A stretch of 64,000 bases of DNA from Cephalopachus bancanus. Its lineage: Eukaryota; Chordata; Mammalia; Primates; Tarsiidae. This document shows positions 44,041-55,373 of the stretch, piece by piece. The DNA is taken from positions 248,001 through 312,000 of the forward strand of contig JAPVLO010000044.1 of NCBI GenBank assembly GCA_027257055.1, written 5' to 3'. The position numbers were made by a program, and so were the translations under genes. The notes beneath the pieces were generated by a model. The model ran no database searches and was not told where the DNA came from. It was given only the letters and a program-made list of their open reading frames with translations. Within the stretch, counting starts at the first letter, position 1, and each line of letters begins with the position of its first letter.

Positions 44041-45589
44041 TTAATTGTTTGAAGGAGTCTTGTGATGTGGATGTGATTAAAGTGCTTCACACAGAGGAGT
44101 GGGAAGTAACCTAGCTATTTTACTCTATGTCTTTAATATGTACCACGATGGGATACTTAGATACACATTCAACTCATGTGCTAGCCTTGCTTTCCACACT
44201 GCCTCCCCTTTCTTAATTAACTCTAACTCCTTATATTCTAAGCTCCCTAAGATCTGATGTGCAATTTTTTGGACAGTAGATTTTCTGTTTTGCTTCAACT
44301 TCAAGTTCAGTAGGAGAAACAAATTGAGGCTTGCAGGGATCTGGACACCAAAAATGTGTATTTACTGCTCCTCATATTACCCTCATCAGCACTGTGGATT
44401 GTTGAGGAGGATAAATGAAGACATTATAGTTCAGGTTTGATCTCAAACCCCATTTGCATTCCGAAACAAAGAACAAGTCTGTGTTTCATTGTGACTGTAT
44501 AATAGGAAGTAAAGGACTGTGGCTTATGTTACTTGGAGTTGATTTAAATTTTTATGAACCTGATACCTCTGAAAGGCAATAATCAAAATGGAACCATGGT
44601 AATTATTTTCATTTGAAAACATCAGAATGGGAGCTCATTAGATTCTGGTGAGTGACTCAAGAGGAAGTATGGGAAGGCAAAGCATCAGCTCCATTTTGAA
44701 AATAAATTTCTTAAAATATTCAGCAAAGTCATGGGAGGAAGTACAAAGCCAGAGGTGACAATTTTCAATCAATATTCCAAATTCTTTTAATTAAGGATGT
44801 CTTGGGATTGCAGACTGTGCTGGGACATACATATGTATCTATAATAAACAAGATGTATTTTACAGAAATGGATTTGGGTTTTGGCATCGACTTGATAGGA
44901 AGATCAAAGCACTAGTTGGCATTAGAAGGATTTAGATACATTTGTCATAGGCAGCTGTTATGCTAATCTCATTTATGCAGTTGTCAGCTGATAGGCTCTG
45001 ATGAGCCAGCTGAGTGGGAAAATCATTATTCCATCCCTATTGTGATAAGTGTTATTTATTACTGTCAAATGGTATTAATGTTTGATTCAAAGATGGGGAG
45101 TGGGCACCATCTACATGAAGTTCATCCATTCATGGTCAACTGCAACAAAAGGAATCGCTGAATTCCAGCCAAACGAACTTCATTTCTGGGTGAAAAAAGA
45201 ATAATGGATTTAATTTGCATATGTTTTAAAAGGGTAATGAAGTAATATGATGTTTATCTTGGTTGAAGAGTGGTAATTTTCGTTGGCGTGCCTCCAGCCT
45301 TGTTGGAGCCATCGTGAGGCATTTACTGTTGGGTTGGTGTGGAAAGGACTTTTCAAAGCAGCAGGTGCATTGGGGGTGGAGGGTGGGGGCAAGATGATTT
45401 ATTCATTAGGCCAAAAATGAGCAATCTGGACATGTATTTTTTCTTCATCTTCCTCAGAAATGTATTTGTAACTAAATCCCCTCTCTCTTCCCGCATGATG
45501 GTGATATCCCCTGATTTTCACATTCCTTTTGTGGCCTTTGACAATTTAATTATGTGAAATTCCTAACCCATCACTCATTTCATTCCTGT
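44041..45589. other. Unassigned, mostly complex sequence
   Basis: No gene or confident repeat. Parts (44930-45060) contain homeodomain-like and E-box-like words and may be ancient unique DNA. A G-rich patch lies at 45370-45390. Confidence 0.4.
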
Positions 45590-46120
45590 TCCCCTTTTGT
45601 AATGATCAGATTTGCTGTTTCCACTCCATCTAAACTGGTATCTGTACAGGCCTGGTGTTTTGGAACGGGGTGTTGCTTTCTAGTTATGGTACAGCTAGGA
45701 GACAGTTAAAGATGGATACCAATGACTGAGGGTTTGTTCTTAAGCATTTTGTTAAATTAACTGCTTAGCTGAGCTCTGAGTTGTTAAAAATGATTCCCTT
45801 CTGTTTGGAGACTTGCAGAGAGTTGTCTCCCTTCCAATACAGCTGCATTGGTTAATGCCGCCTAGGATTATTTTTCTTGTGTTAAAAATACAGATAACCT
45901 AATTATAGCACCTCCCCAGTTCCCAAACGCCTCACTTAATGACTCATTAGTGCAGTGAGAACACTTTCCATCGCTTGCTAAATAATATTCCGTTTCTGAG
46001 GACTTTATCTTCTTTTTTCGCATTTGCTCTGAAACAAAAAAGTTTGACTCAACATATTTCAGAACCTTTGGATTTTGCTGATTGGCTGCGTTTGTATAAC
46101 AAGCTGGTCACTTTTCAGAA
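45590..46120. promoter_or_regulatory. Candidate conserved non-coding block (enhancer-like)
   Basis: Repeat-free. It contains ttaaattaactgcttagctg near 45752, gcattggttaatgccgcc near 45846, acctaattatagc near 45897 and an AP-1-type tgactca at 45940 inside acttaatgactcattagtgc. Complexity and clustered AT-core sites are unlike flanking repeats. Conservation was not testable. Confidence 0.35.
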
Positions 46121-46289
46121 CACAGCTTCTCTCTTTTTTGGGGGTTGATGAAAATGGGGCCAGATGCCTCTGTTCAGTGGGAGGAAGACATGGGTCACAG
46201 AGTTTTGTAAATCCTTGAACTCAAAGAAAACTGCCTTCCTTCTCACTCAGTATTGAATGTACTTTTATTGGAATTCAGAATCTTCCATT

Positions 46290-46385
46290 GTATGACTTAA
46301 TCCACCATGTATCCCCAGGAGCCAACATAATGCCTGGCAAGAAAACCCTCTAGGAATATTTGTTGAATAAATGAATGGACCTTAG
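46290..46385 (+). mobile_element. L2 LINE 3' tail
   Basis: tgtatccccaggagccaaca, taatgcctggcaagaaaacc and gaatatttgttgaataaatg followed by aatgg are the sense L2 3' end. Confidence 0.8.
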
Positions 46386-46401
46386 GAAGCTTATAGTCTA
46401 C

Positions 46402-46736
46402 TTCAAGGGTTGGCAAATTTTTCTGTAAGGGGCCAGATAATAAATATCTCAGGCTTTGTGGTCCATATGGCCTCTGCTGCAACTATTCAATTGCTGTTGT
46501 AGTGTAAGAGCGACTATAGACCATAATTGAATGGGCATGGCTGTGTTCCAATAAATCTTTACTTACGGAAACTGAAGTTTAAACTTTATATAACTTTTAC
46601 ATGCTATAAAACATCATTTTTCTTTTAACTAATTTCCATCCAATTAAAAATATAAGAATCATTCTTAGCTCACAGATCGTATAAAAACAAACAGCAGGTT
46701 GGATTTGGCCCATGGGTCATAGTGCCCAGTCCACAG
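46402..46736 (+). mobile_element. MER20-type hAT element, long form
   Basis: caagggttggcaaatttttc, aaggggccagataataaata, caggctttgtggtccatatg, gcaactattcaattgctgtt, tgggcatggctgtgttccaa, and the 3' end ggttggatttggcccatggg. Compared with the copy at 23268 it has about 100 extra bp in the middle, suggesting a longer subfamily or an internal insertion. Confidence 0.85.
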
Positions 46737-47195
46737 GGCACTGAAGTGTTTACCTCTGGCCTCATTTCCTGGTTGTTCTCTCCTTCAATCACTACTCTCC
46801 AGTCCCTTTGGCCTCTTTTCTGTTCTGTAAACCTGCCAAGCTTGTTCCTGCTTCAGAGCCTGTTCCTTTGCTGCTCCTTCTGCCTGGAACACTTTGCCCT
46901 CAGAGGTTTCCGTTTCATAATTTACTTGGGTCTCATCTCAGATGCCCCCTCTTCATGGAGACCTTTCCTAATGCCCCACCTCCAAGTAGGCATCACCACT
47001 CTGGTCATTGTCTTTCATTTCACTGCGTTTTGTGTCCATCACATATTTATTTGTTTACAAATAAACATACATGTCTTCTAGAATGTAAATTCCTTGAGGC
47101 CAGGATGGCTTTCTGTCTCTTTGAGTGTGGTTCTTTGGTGCCTAGAATAGTGTTGGTGGGTCATCAATCGTGGCTTATTGACTGAATGACTGGGG
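46737..47195 (+). mobile_element. L2 LINE, last 450 bp
   Basis: gcctgttcctttgctgctcc, ttctgcctggaacactttgc, tcatctcagatgccccctct, catggagacctttcctaatg, ttctagaatgtaaattcctt, gaggccaggatggctttctg and gcctagaatagtgttggtgg are sense L2. The two long frames at 46722-47185 are L2-derived, not a gene. Confidence 0.92.
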
Positions 47196-47969
47196 CTGTG
47201 ATAAGAGTGTGCAGGATGCAGATGAATATCAAAGAGAAGATACACTCTCTCATTCTAGAAGTATTTTTGGTATTCCTCCTCCTAAGTCCCAAAATCAAAC
47301 AAGGAAACAAATGTATGCACAAATAACTGTTACACAAGATACCAAGCTCTGAGGGCCACAAAAGATTCACAGGAGAAAGCGCTTACCTCCAGGTAGATAA
47401 ACAACAGTTTCAAGTAGATGGCAGTCTTTACATTGAGCATTGGATCTGCAGAGAGGAGTGAGAAGATTTGCCATGCTAGGGGTTTTCAGATACAGAAGAA
47501 AAGTCCAGGAGACACTGATTCTTGAGGATTATTTCACATTTAAATGTGGAACTCGTCCTGCGTCAGGAAAGAGATGGAGATGTGAGTCTTTGAATGGTAA
47601 TGTTCATAGGAAGCCTTTTGTAGAGAGGTGGTATACCTAGACTCATTAAAGATCTACAACCTCAGCAACAACTAGACCTTAAGAGCTTCTTCCAGTAAGT
47701 GGGGTCAATGAAACACATAACTGAAGAACAGGTGTGACAACTTTTATTCTTCCTGTAGTGCTGTCTTGAATAGGATCTGGTTCTCCCTGGCCACTCTGAC
47801 TTCCTCTCTATCCCTTCTATGTGTTCTCTCCAACGTGTTCTAGTCTCCCCAAGATGTTGTGATGCTTCATACTATTGCATGTGCTATTCCTCCTTTTTTT
47901 TTTTTTTAAACCAAGAGACATTTCCTTCACTTATGCATTGGGTGCCCATGGGACTAAGAAAGGTAAGCT
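47196..47969. other. Unassigned sequence
   Basis: No gene or confident repeat. A short T-run at 47896-47908. Confidence 0.4.
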
Positions 47970-47983
47970 AAACAAGTAAAGTG

Positions 47984-48300
47984 AGTCAGGCTCGGTGGCT
48001 CAGCCTGTAATCCCAGTACTTTGGGAGGCTGAGGTGAGTGGATTACCTGAGCCCGCGGGTTCGAGACCCATCTGGGCAACTTGGCGAGACCTCATCTCTA
48101 CATAAAATCAAAAATTAGCCAGGCGTGGTAGCGCGTGCCTATAGTTCCAACTACTTGGAAGGCTGAGGCGGAAGGATTGCTGGATCTCCAGCAGGTCGAG
48201 GCTGCGGTGGCTGGGAGCCACCACTGCACTCCAGTCTGGGCGACAGAGTGAGACTCCAACTCAAACAAACAAACAAACAAACAAACAAACAAACAAAAAG
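47984..48300 (+). mobile_element. Alu dimer, lineage-specific type
   Basis: gtcaggctcggtggctcagc, gagcccgcgggttcgagacc, gcaacttggcgagacctcat, the linker ataaaatcaaaaatta, gttccaactacttggaaggc, and a tail of about ten aaac units. An exact 14-bp target duplication, aaacaagtaaagtg, flanks it (47970-47983 and 48301-48314), so it is a young insertion. Confidence 0.97.
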
Positions 48301-48314
48301 AAACAAGTAAAGTG

Positions 48315-48934
48315 GACCAGGAGGGGTCTGGGACAATTGGAGCATGCTCACTGTCTCTAAAGAAAAGGCTGCTGCTCAGCCTCAGCCAAAATTTGCCACG
48401 GAAGAATGTGGGCTCTCTGTTAGAAAATATCTCAATATTTTTTAAGAAATGGGAAATCTGGATTTTTAAATGTTAGCAGCTAGTTTAAATTTTGAAAAGA
48501 ACCACAAGATACAGTTGAGAACTGAACTTGACTTGTGCTCCAATATTTTGATTCCTTTAGTCTAAGCTAACCTTTCTTTTCCTTTAGAATTTTACGTAAG
48601 ACGCCCCTCTTTTTTGTGTGTTTTCATGACCTTGTACATATGACTACCATAACTCATATCATATGGGCTATAAATTCTAATTGGATTTCTCAGAGACCTC
48701 AAGTGGACAATTAGCTCCTGGAAGGCAATGAGGATTCGAAAGCAACATGCTTGGTGTATTTGCTTTGGCCTCCTGTATTGCCCCTCTGTCATCAGCAAAG
48801 TTTCATGGAACTCACTACTACAAAAGATATAGGGATGCTGTTGTCAAGGAAACATTTCAGTATTTCTTTATATGTTCCATGAAAGTATCACTCAAGTTCT
48901 ATTTCCAGAAAAGCTTGGCTTCCTCTAAGCAACT
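48315..48934. other. Unassigned sequence
   Basis: No gene or repeat recognised. Confidence 0.4.
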
Positions 48935-48986
<52 letters not shown>

Positions 48987-48990
48987 CGTG
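48935..48990. repeat. (TG)n run ending in CGCGCACG
   Basis: About 23 TG units, then cgcgcacgtgtgtatgca. The alternating purine-pyrimidine pattern continues through the CpG-bearing end, which favours Z-DNA. Confidence 0.97.
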
Positions 48991-49420
48991 TGTATGCACC
49001 TGCATGCGAATTTGTTCTTTGCTGTGGCTCTTAGGGAGCTGTTTCTTCATTTTCAGCCCACCTCTTTCAACTGAATGTTCACTTATCTGTTTGCTTGCTT
49101 TCATTTTCTCTTCATCCTAGTTACTCTGCTTTATCCTGTTGTATTTCATGCATTGTTTTTCACACAACACTCAGTTATTTATTACACAAAGAGTTTTACA
49201 ACATACATGTTTGTATTTTCTCTTTAACGTCAATGAGAACATCTAAGGTTTTCTTTTTTTATTGTATTTATTTCATGTATTTTTAAAAAGGAACCTCAAA
49301 ACCCCTTTGTGACATGAAACAGAACATGAATAAAAAATACAAACCATATTTAATTTTATACAATTCTAGGTTGTCCTCTAAGTGAGTTAGTTATGAGGGT
49401 GGGGAAATAAGCAAGCAATG
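48991..49420. other. Unassigned sequence
   Basis: No gene or repeat recognised. Confidence 0.4.
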
Positions 49421-49435
49421 CCTGTTATCTTTCTT

Positions 49436-49681
49436 TCTTTTTCTTTTTTTTTGAGTCAGAGTCTTACTCCCAGGCTGGAGTGCAGTAACACGCTCATGGC
49501 CACCCCAGTGTTGACTAGCTGGACTCAGGTGATCCTTCCTCCTCAACCTTACAAGTAGCTAGAACTATAGGTGTGCTCTACCACACCCAGCTAATTTTTT
49601 GTTATATTGTAGAGACAAGATCTCACCAAGTTGTCTAGGCTGGTCTTGAACCTTTGGGCTTAGGCAATCCTCTCACCTTGG
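49436..49681 (-). mobile_element. Alu, 5'-truncated
   Basis: T-rich edge, then gagtcagagtcttactccca, gctcatggccaccccagtgt, gtagagacaagatctcacca and gggcttaggcaatcctctca. It stops at accttg before the usual cctcccaaagtg, so its 5' end is missing. The 15-bp duplication cctgttatctttctt flanks it (49421 and 49682), so the truncation happened at insertion. Confidence 0.93.
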
Positions 49682-49696
49682 CCTGTTATCTTTCTT

Positions 49697-50356
49697 GTTA
49701 GTTCATGCTGGACCCACCGATAATGCTCTACATGTAGATACTCAATGAATATACACTCAGTGATGAACAGATAATGAGATATTTGACCATGCCAATTCAT
49801 TTCCTTTAGATAATCCATTTAAACTAAAATAAATTGATGTGACAAACCACAGTTTTCATTATCAAGAATGAAGATGGGTATTTGATATTTTAACTTTGCT
49901 GTATTTATAATTTTATTGCTAGAGCTCCATACCAGAGCAGTTAACAAGAATAAGTTTAAGGAGACTGAAATTACATCACATTATAACTGACACTTCTAAG
50001 ATTAATTTTACAACTTGTGGTTTTAATTTTGGTGAAAATGTATTTAAAATTATCTCTTGTCACCATCTCCTATTAAACATAATGAAACTTGATGATATTC
50101 TAATAACATTAAACTGTTTTGGTAGTCACTGAGGTTGGTATAAAAAGACTATTCAAGCTAAGAAAATAGTGGATCATTTTTGAAAGAAGTATTTGGGGAG
50201 CTCTGAGGAGCTGAGTGTTTCATTCATCACATACACTGCATTATCCCTCACACCACAGGGTAATTTAGAAGATATTCTCTATGTTAGAAGAACTGGTGTG
50301 CAATTAATGGGGGGAAATCAAGGGCATTTTAGCAAAGAAAGAAAAAGGAGAAAGGA
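49697..50356. other. Unassigned sequence
   Basis: No gene or repeat recognised. The frame at 50193-50447 overlaps the duplicated segment that follows and has no family support. Confidence 0.4.
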
Positions 50357-50500
50357 GACCACTTCACTGCTATTTGTTGTCTGTGTTCTAGGATCATTCT
50401 TATTATTAGCAGGCCATGAGAAGTGTTGGGTCCCCAAAACTTGGTAAATAAAATTACTTGGTAAATGAAATCTCTGATGTAATTAGGTTATTGCATTTAT
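50357..50500 (+). repeat. Unidentified duplicated segment, copy 1
   Basis: cacttcactgctatttgttg, tctgtgttctaggatcattc, tgttgggtccccaaaacttg and ctgatgtaattaggttattg recur in order at 51503-51629. Copy 1 carries a small internal duplication (ttggtaaataaaattac, ttggtaaatgaaat). Confidence 0.75.
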
Positions 50501-50874
50501 CTTTTTAGGACTTCTTTATTTTTCTCTTTTCCTTCCTCCTTCTCCCCCACCCCCTCAGGTTTCAAACCCATGGTATGATCTTCTGTTCTGCTATACCAAC
50601 TTTTTTTCTTTACCAAATGAGGAAACAATTATTTTGGCATAGAATGATATTACAAAGTGGGAAAACTTATATAACTGCCCTCATTTTTTCTAACAGTGGG
50701 GTTATAGTTGCCCTGAAAGCTTGCTATATGCCAGATATTTGCTACTTTGGATCTTTATGTGCTAAGCTCCTATGTCTTCCTTTACTCTCTTTTTATGGCA
50801 TTCTTTTGACTTCATCTTGGGTCACTCCTCTTTCTGTTTTTTTCCTCATTCCCAGATATGAATTATGTTAATAC
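50501..50874. other. Unassigned sequence
   Basis: No repeat recognised. The 98-codon plus-strand frame at 50575-50871 has no signature. Confidence 0.35.
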
Positions 50875-51780
50875 AACAAAAATGTATTGAGTACCTACTA
50901 TATGCCAGGTGGCTTGCTGGGGATGAGGGATTCTGACCTGAATAAGAGTTCACTGTTTATTATAAGAGAAGAGCTGACAAGCCAATTAATAGTTCTAGAA
51001 TGACCTAATAAGTATTAGAAAAGCCTATGACCTAAATGCCAGTGAGAACAGAGGAGAAAACATGATTAAAAAGTATTTCAAAGGTGATGTTTGTAGTGGG
51101 CCTGGAAGGATCTGTAGTGCTATAGCTGAAGAAAAAGAGGGGGAAAGCATTTCTAGCAGAAAAGATCAGCATGATCTCCCTCAAAGGGAACTCCCCCTCA
51201 GGAGCAGAAGAAAATGATGAGTGGATGGGTGGCCAGCTCAGGTGGTGGTAAGCCTCTGTTGCTGTTACACTAAGGAGCTTTGATTTTTATCTTGTGAGTT
51301 ACGGGGAGCCAGTGGACATTTCAAATGGCATGATGGGACCTGCGGTTGAGGATTGTATTGAAGCAAACCAGTTAGGCAACTACTGACATAGCCTAGGTGA
51401 GAGATGATAAAGGATCCAGCTAGATGATAGATAAGGGACTATGCTATTACCATTCCTCTGTATCTCGAGAGATTTGTAGGAAGGGGCATCAAGAGCACCT
51501 GAGGGTCATTTCACTGCTATTTGCTGTCTATGTTCCAAGCTGATTTTTATTTGTAACAGGAGACACAAAGTACTGGGTCCTCAAAACTGGGTTCATACGA
51601 TTACTGATGTAATTAGGTCATTCATTTACAGGGAAGGTGAGGGACAGGAAGGCATCAAAAGTGACTCCAAAACCCCCAGTTCTCCTGTGGAGTTCACTCC
51701 AAGGTGAGATGGAACTAAATGTAGTGTGACAGCTCATATGGCCCAGGTGTCTAGTGGAAATGGTGTCATGCAAGGGAAAG
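50875..51780 (-). mobile_element. L2 LINE 3' region, interrupted
   Basis: tgagtacctactatatgcca, tgtagtgggcctggaaggat, gagctttgatttttatcttg, gcatgatgggacctgcggtt, cctaggtgagagatgataaa and tcaaaagtgactccaaaacc follow antisense L2. About 51440-51630 is foreign and includes the unidentified duplicated segment. Confidence 0.75.
51503..51629 (+). repeat. Unidentified duplicated segment, copy 2
   Basis: catttcactgctatttgctg, tctatgttccaagctgattt, tactgggtcctcaaaactgg and ctgatgtaattaggtcattc match copy 1 at 50357 in order and orientation. It sits inside an L2, so it is probably a mobile repeat and not a local tandem copy. Confidence 0.75.
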
Positions 51781-51958
51781 TCTGTGGCTCATTGATTCAT
51801 TCTTATTTCTCTACTCACTTTCTTTATTCATGTGATAAATAATTATTGAGAATCTACTAGATGCCAATCAGAAGGAATAGAGTGCTGAAAACTCTGGGGG
51901 GGAAAATGGCAAAAGGTTTTAAGGCATTAAGTTTTTTTTTTTAAAGCATAGACATAAT

Positions 51959-52368
51959 ATTTTTTAATTATTATTTTTTATTATAAAGATGTGGGGTACA
52001 ATTCAATTCAGGGTTAGGTATACAAATGTTGATTAGGCAGGTACCCTTGTTGATGAGGTATGCCCCTCCCTCCCCTAGCAGTTTCCCTCAACTGTCAATC
52101 CCACCCCCCTCCCCTGACAGTTTCCCACTACTGCCAATCCCTTTCTTATAGTATTATAATTGGTCAAGGTCCGCTTATGAGTGAGAGCATATGGCACTCT
52201 GTTCTTTGTTTCTGTGATAGATCACTGAGTATGATTGACTCTAAATCCATCTAAGTTGCTGCAAAGTCCATATGTTTGTCCCTTTTTATGACTGCATAAT
52301 ATTCCATTGTGTATATGTACCACTTTTTTTAATCCAGTCCAGCTTCGATGGGCAACAAGATTGGTTCC
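51959..52368 (-). mobile_element. L1 3' end, 5'-truncated at an Alu
   Basis: T-rich edge, gatgtggggtacaattcaat, ggttaggtatacaaatgttg, cttatgagtgagagcatatg, ctgcataatattccattgtg and cagtccagcttcgatgggca. It ends directly at the T-run of the next Alu, and L1 does not resume beyond that Alu. Confidence 0.85.
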
Positions 52369-52669
52369 TTTTTTTTTTTTTTTTTTTTGATTGGAGTCTC
52401 ACTCTGTCTCCCACACTGGAGTGCAGTGGCATGCTCATGGCCACCCCAGTGTCGGCCTGCTGGACTCCGGCGATCCTTCTGCCTCAGTCTTCTAAGTAGC
52501 TGGAACTACAGGCGTGTGCTATCATGCCCGGCTAATTTTTAAAATTTTTATTGTAGAGATGAGGTCTGGCTAAGTTGCCCGGGCTGGCCCTGAACCTGCA
52601 GGCTCAGGCAATCTGCTTGCCTTGGCCTCTGAAAGTGCGGGATTATAGGCTAAGCCACCAAGCCCAGCC
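52369..52669 (-). mobile_element. Alu dimer, lineage-specific type
   Basis: T-run, then gattggagtctcactctgtc, atggccaccccagtgtcggc, attgtagagatgaggtctgg and taagccaccaagcccagcc. Full length. No target duplication of its own is visible at its two edges. Confidence 0.93.
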
Positions 52670-53324
52670 AAGGCTATAAGCTTTAATAGCTGCACGTAGT
52701 TGTACACCTGGCCACCTGCTACCTGTGACCATTGAGGAAGAGCCTAGGATTGCATGCCATCTGTCCCCTGCCCTATCCTAGTACCAGTTAGAAGCATGGT
52801 GATGTTTCTATTAGAAGTACAGAGTGCAGAAGGGAAAAGGTGACTGGCATGGGGGAATACATACTATCTAGGAACGAAAGAAATTCTTGAAACTTTCTGA
52901 GGTGTCTTTTTCACCTGCACAAATTCCCTTTATATACCTAGGAGTTTAGATTTCCTCTCTTTTTTTATAACCCACCTTCTCATGAGAATTTTGATTTAAA
53001 TACTTTTTGAAATTTTTGTCCTGGCAATGTGACAAATTTCTGTCCATAAATCTTTCTTTTCTCTTTCAGATATGTAGTGTTGTTCAATAATTGCTTTTTC
53101 TTAAAATTGAAAAATGCAATTCTATCTCAGTTATTCTCAATCCTGATTGTCTTCTAAATATTCCCTATATATGGTCTTTATTCCTTTCCCTGGAAGGTTT
53201 TCTTTCCTTCTTTCCTCCTTATAGCCAATATATTCCTTTCATAGTTTTTAATTTGCATTTGGTTTCCTTTTTTATTCATTTAAAATTAGTATATCTCTTA
53301 CTAGAAGTCAAAGGGTTTTAAATT
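52670..53324. other. Unassigned sequence
   Basis: No gene or repeat recognised. Confidence 0.4.
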
Positions 53325-53450
53325 TTTTTTACATTTTTATCATGAAAGGTTTCAAACAAATATAAAAGTAGTAAACCTGCATGTACCAATCACCTAGTAT
53401 CAACAGTGATTAACTCATGGTCAATCTTCTTTCAAATGTGGTTTGACTTT
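53325..53450 (-). mobile_element. Old L1 (L1ME type) fragment
   Basis: ggtttcaaacaaatataaaa, gtaaacctgcatgtaccaat, cacctagtatcaacagtgat and ggtcaatcttctttca match the antisense old L1 segment also present at 56515. Confidence 0.65.
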
Positions 53451-55050
53451 TTTCTTTCTATATGTCTCAATTTCCCTTTTCCCCACTGCTTTCTATACTT
53501 GGACTCTGACCAATTTTGCTGGAATCTGTCAGTTCTATCATTTACCGATACTGGATATCTTTCACTTCAGTCTGGATAACTTTGTAACAAGAAGCTTGTA
53601 TGCTTCTCCATCCTTGATTGCTTAAAATCTGCTCTTTTCCTACATTCTATAATCATGGAATGGTTCTGTTTGAACAATGATTTGCTAAATTTATGAGCAT
53701 TTCCATAAATGAGTTGACTTTAAGATGCCCCCAACTCTACATTATGATTCTAATCAGCACATTAATGAATGGGTGCAGAAATGAGCCTATTTGCAAATTG
53801 CCAGATTAGACTTGTCCTTGTTTAACTAAAAGCTTTAACTAAAAGCAGGGCTTAAAATACTGAAGATGATAAAGCATTCTTTATCCCTGAACATTTCTTG
53901 GTCAAATTGTGCTAAAAAAGAGTTTAAGAAAATTTTCACTGTTGACAGATTAGGTTTAAAACAATGGAATAAAGCTTGAATCATCATGCAAATCATCATG
54001 TAAAATAACTTTGTTGTTAATACCACGTTTTAAACTTACTTTCTTAGGTTATAAAAATATTCTGACTTAAAAATAAAACTGTGAGCTATGATTGATGTAT
54101 TTTCTATGTGTTGGCTCAGGTCCTGCCTATTTAATTGGGCTCAGTCGATTTCAGTGTGTTTCCTATGACATTTCCATCCTACAGCTGTCAACCCAAAGAA
54201 AGAATTAATATCAATAATCCAGTGATCGGATTTAATCAGTAAGATTAGTCATCATTTAAGCTACAAAGACGTACCCTGAAAAGAAAACCCTTGCCAATTT
54301 TATTTTCTCACCACGATAGTATAAAATAGATATTCATACATGTGTGTAAAAACACACATTCACATGTATTTTATTGCATTCTTTGTGTTTTAGAAAACAA
54401 TATAAACCATTGTATTAAAGAAACTCTTCTCCCAAATGGCATATTGTCTACTCTTATTTCATTTCTCACGTATCCAGAAGCAGCCTTTACAGCTACTGAT
54501 TTTTGTCCTTAGAGGTTTTCATTTTTGTACATTTGTTTTAACAAGCATTGATTGATATGCTGTTTTCTCAATTACCAAGGCATTGCTACCTTTACTGAAT
54601 AGATTGAGGAGTAAAGACAGAAAAGGAGAAAGCTGGAAAATAAAGCTCATATGCCCTGTCCTTGAAAAGTACTTTTTATTTTGCTGATTCAGGCATGACA
54701 TGCATTATTATGATAGTTTAAAAGATGAGGAGGCAGGAGAACAGAGAGCTATAGCATCTTCCTCTGTTGCACAGCTATTGTGGCAAAGCTCTGTTTATTA
54801 CTTTTTTTTAAAAGGTAGGTCAAATGGACTAGTAAAGGGAAACTTCTAAACCATAGAAAAGGCATCAGGTAGACTAGTGTTTCCTAAAAGATGCTTTTCA
54901 GAACATTAGTCTGTTGAGATGTGCTGAGAACAAAAGGGTCTGTTGGTCAAACATGTTTTGGAGAATTATATAAAGCCTCATGGGGGAGTCACAATGCAAT
55001 TAGAGTTGATAAATCCCAGAATAATAAAAAAAAGAATAACTCAGTATGAC
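53451..55050. other. Unassigned sequence
   Basis: No gene or confident repeat in this interval. Short inverted words such as acatgtgtgtaaaaacacac near 54338 are visible but unremarkable. Confidence 0.4.
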
Positions 55051-55373
55051 TTTGTTTTTTTGTAAGAGAGAGACTGGATTTTGCTTTGTCACCAGGTTGG
55101 AGTGCACTGGTGTGATTATGGCTCACTGCAGCCTCGACCTCCTAAGCTCAAGTGATCCTTCCATCTCCTGAGTAGCTGGAACTACAGTTATCCAGCTAAT
55201 TTCCTTCCTTCCTTCCTTCCTTCCTTCCTTCCTTCTTTCCTTCCTTCCTTCCTTCCTTCCGAGACAGGGGTCATCCTTGCCCAGGATGGTCTCAAACTCC
55301 TGGTCTCAAGCAGTTCTCCTGCCTTGGCCTACCAAACTGCTGGAGTTATAGGCATGTGCCCTGGTTCCTGGCC
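55051..55373 (-). mobile_element. Alu dimer, older, carrying a TTCC run
   Basis: gagactggattttgctttgt, gtgattatggctcactgcag, cctcgacctcctaagctcaa, then the TTCC run, then catccttgcccaggatggtc and tggagttataggcatgtgcc. The TTCC run occupies the middle linker. Many CpGs are lost, so it is an older copy. Confidence 0.88.
55201..55260. repeat. (TTCC)n microsatellite, 15 units
   Basis: Pure except for one ttctttcc variant. It grew from the middle linker of an Alu. Confidence 0.98.

Noticed and set aside
46722..47185. Two overlapping plus-strand frames of 119 and 125 codons
   Set aside because: The DNA is the 3' end of an L2 LINE downstream of its coding part, so the frames are chance openings in a repeat.
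50193..50447. Small protein with a basic stretch and a hydrophobic segment
   Set aside because: It overlaps the unidentified duplicated segment, and the second copy at 51503 does not keep the frame.
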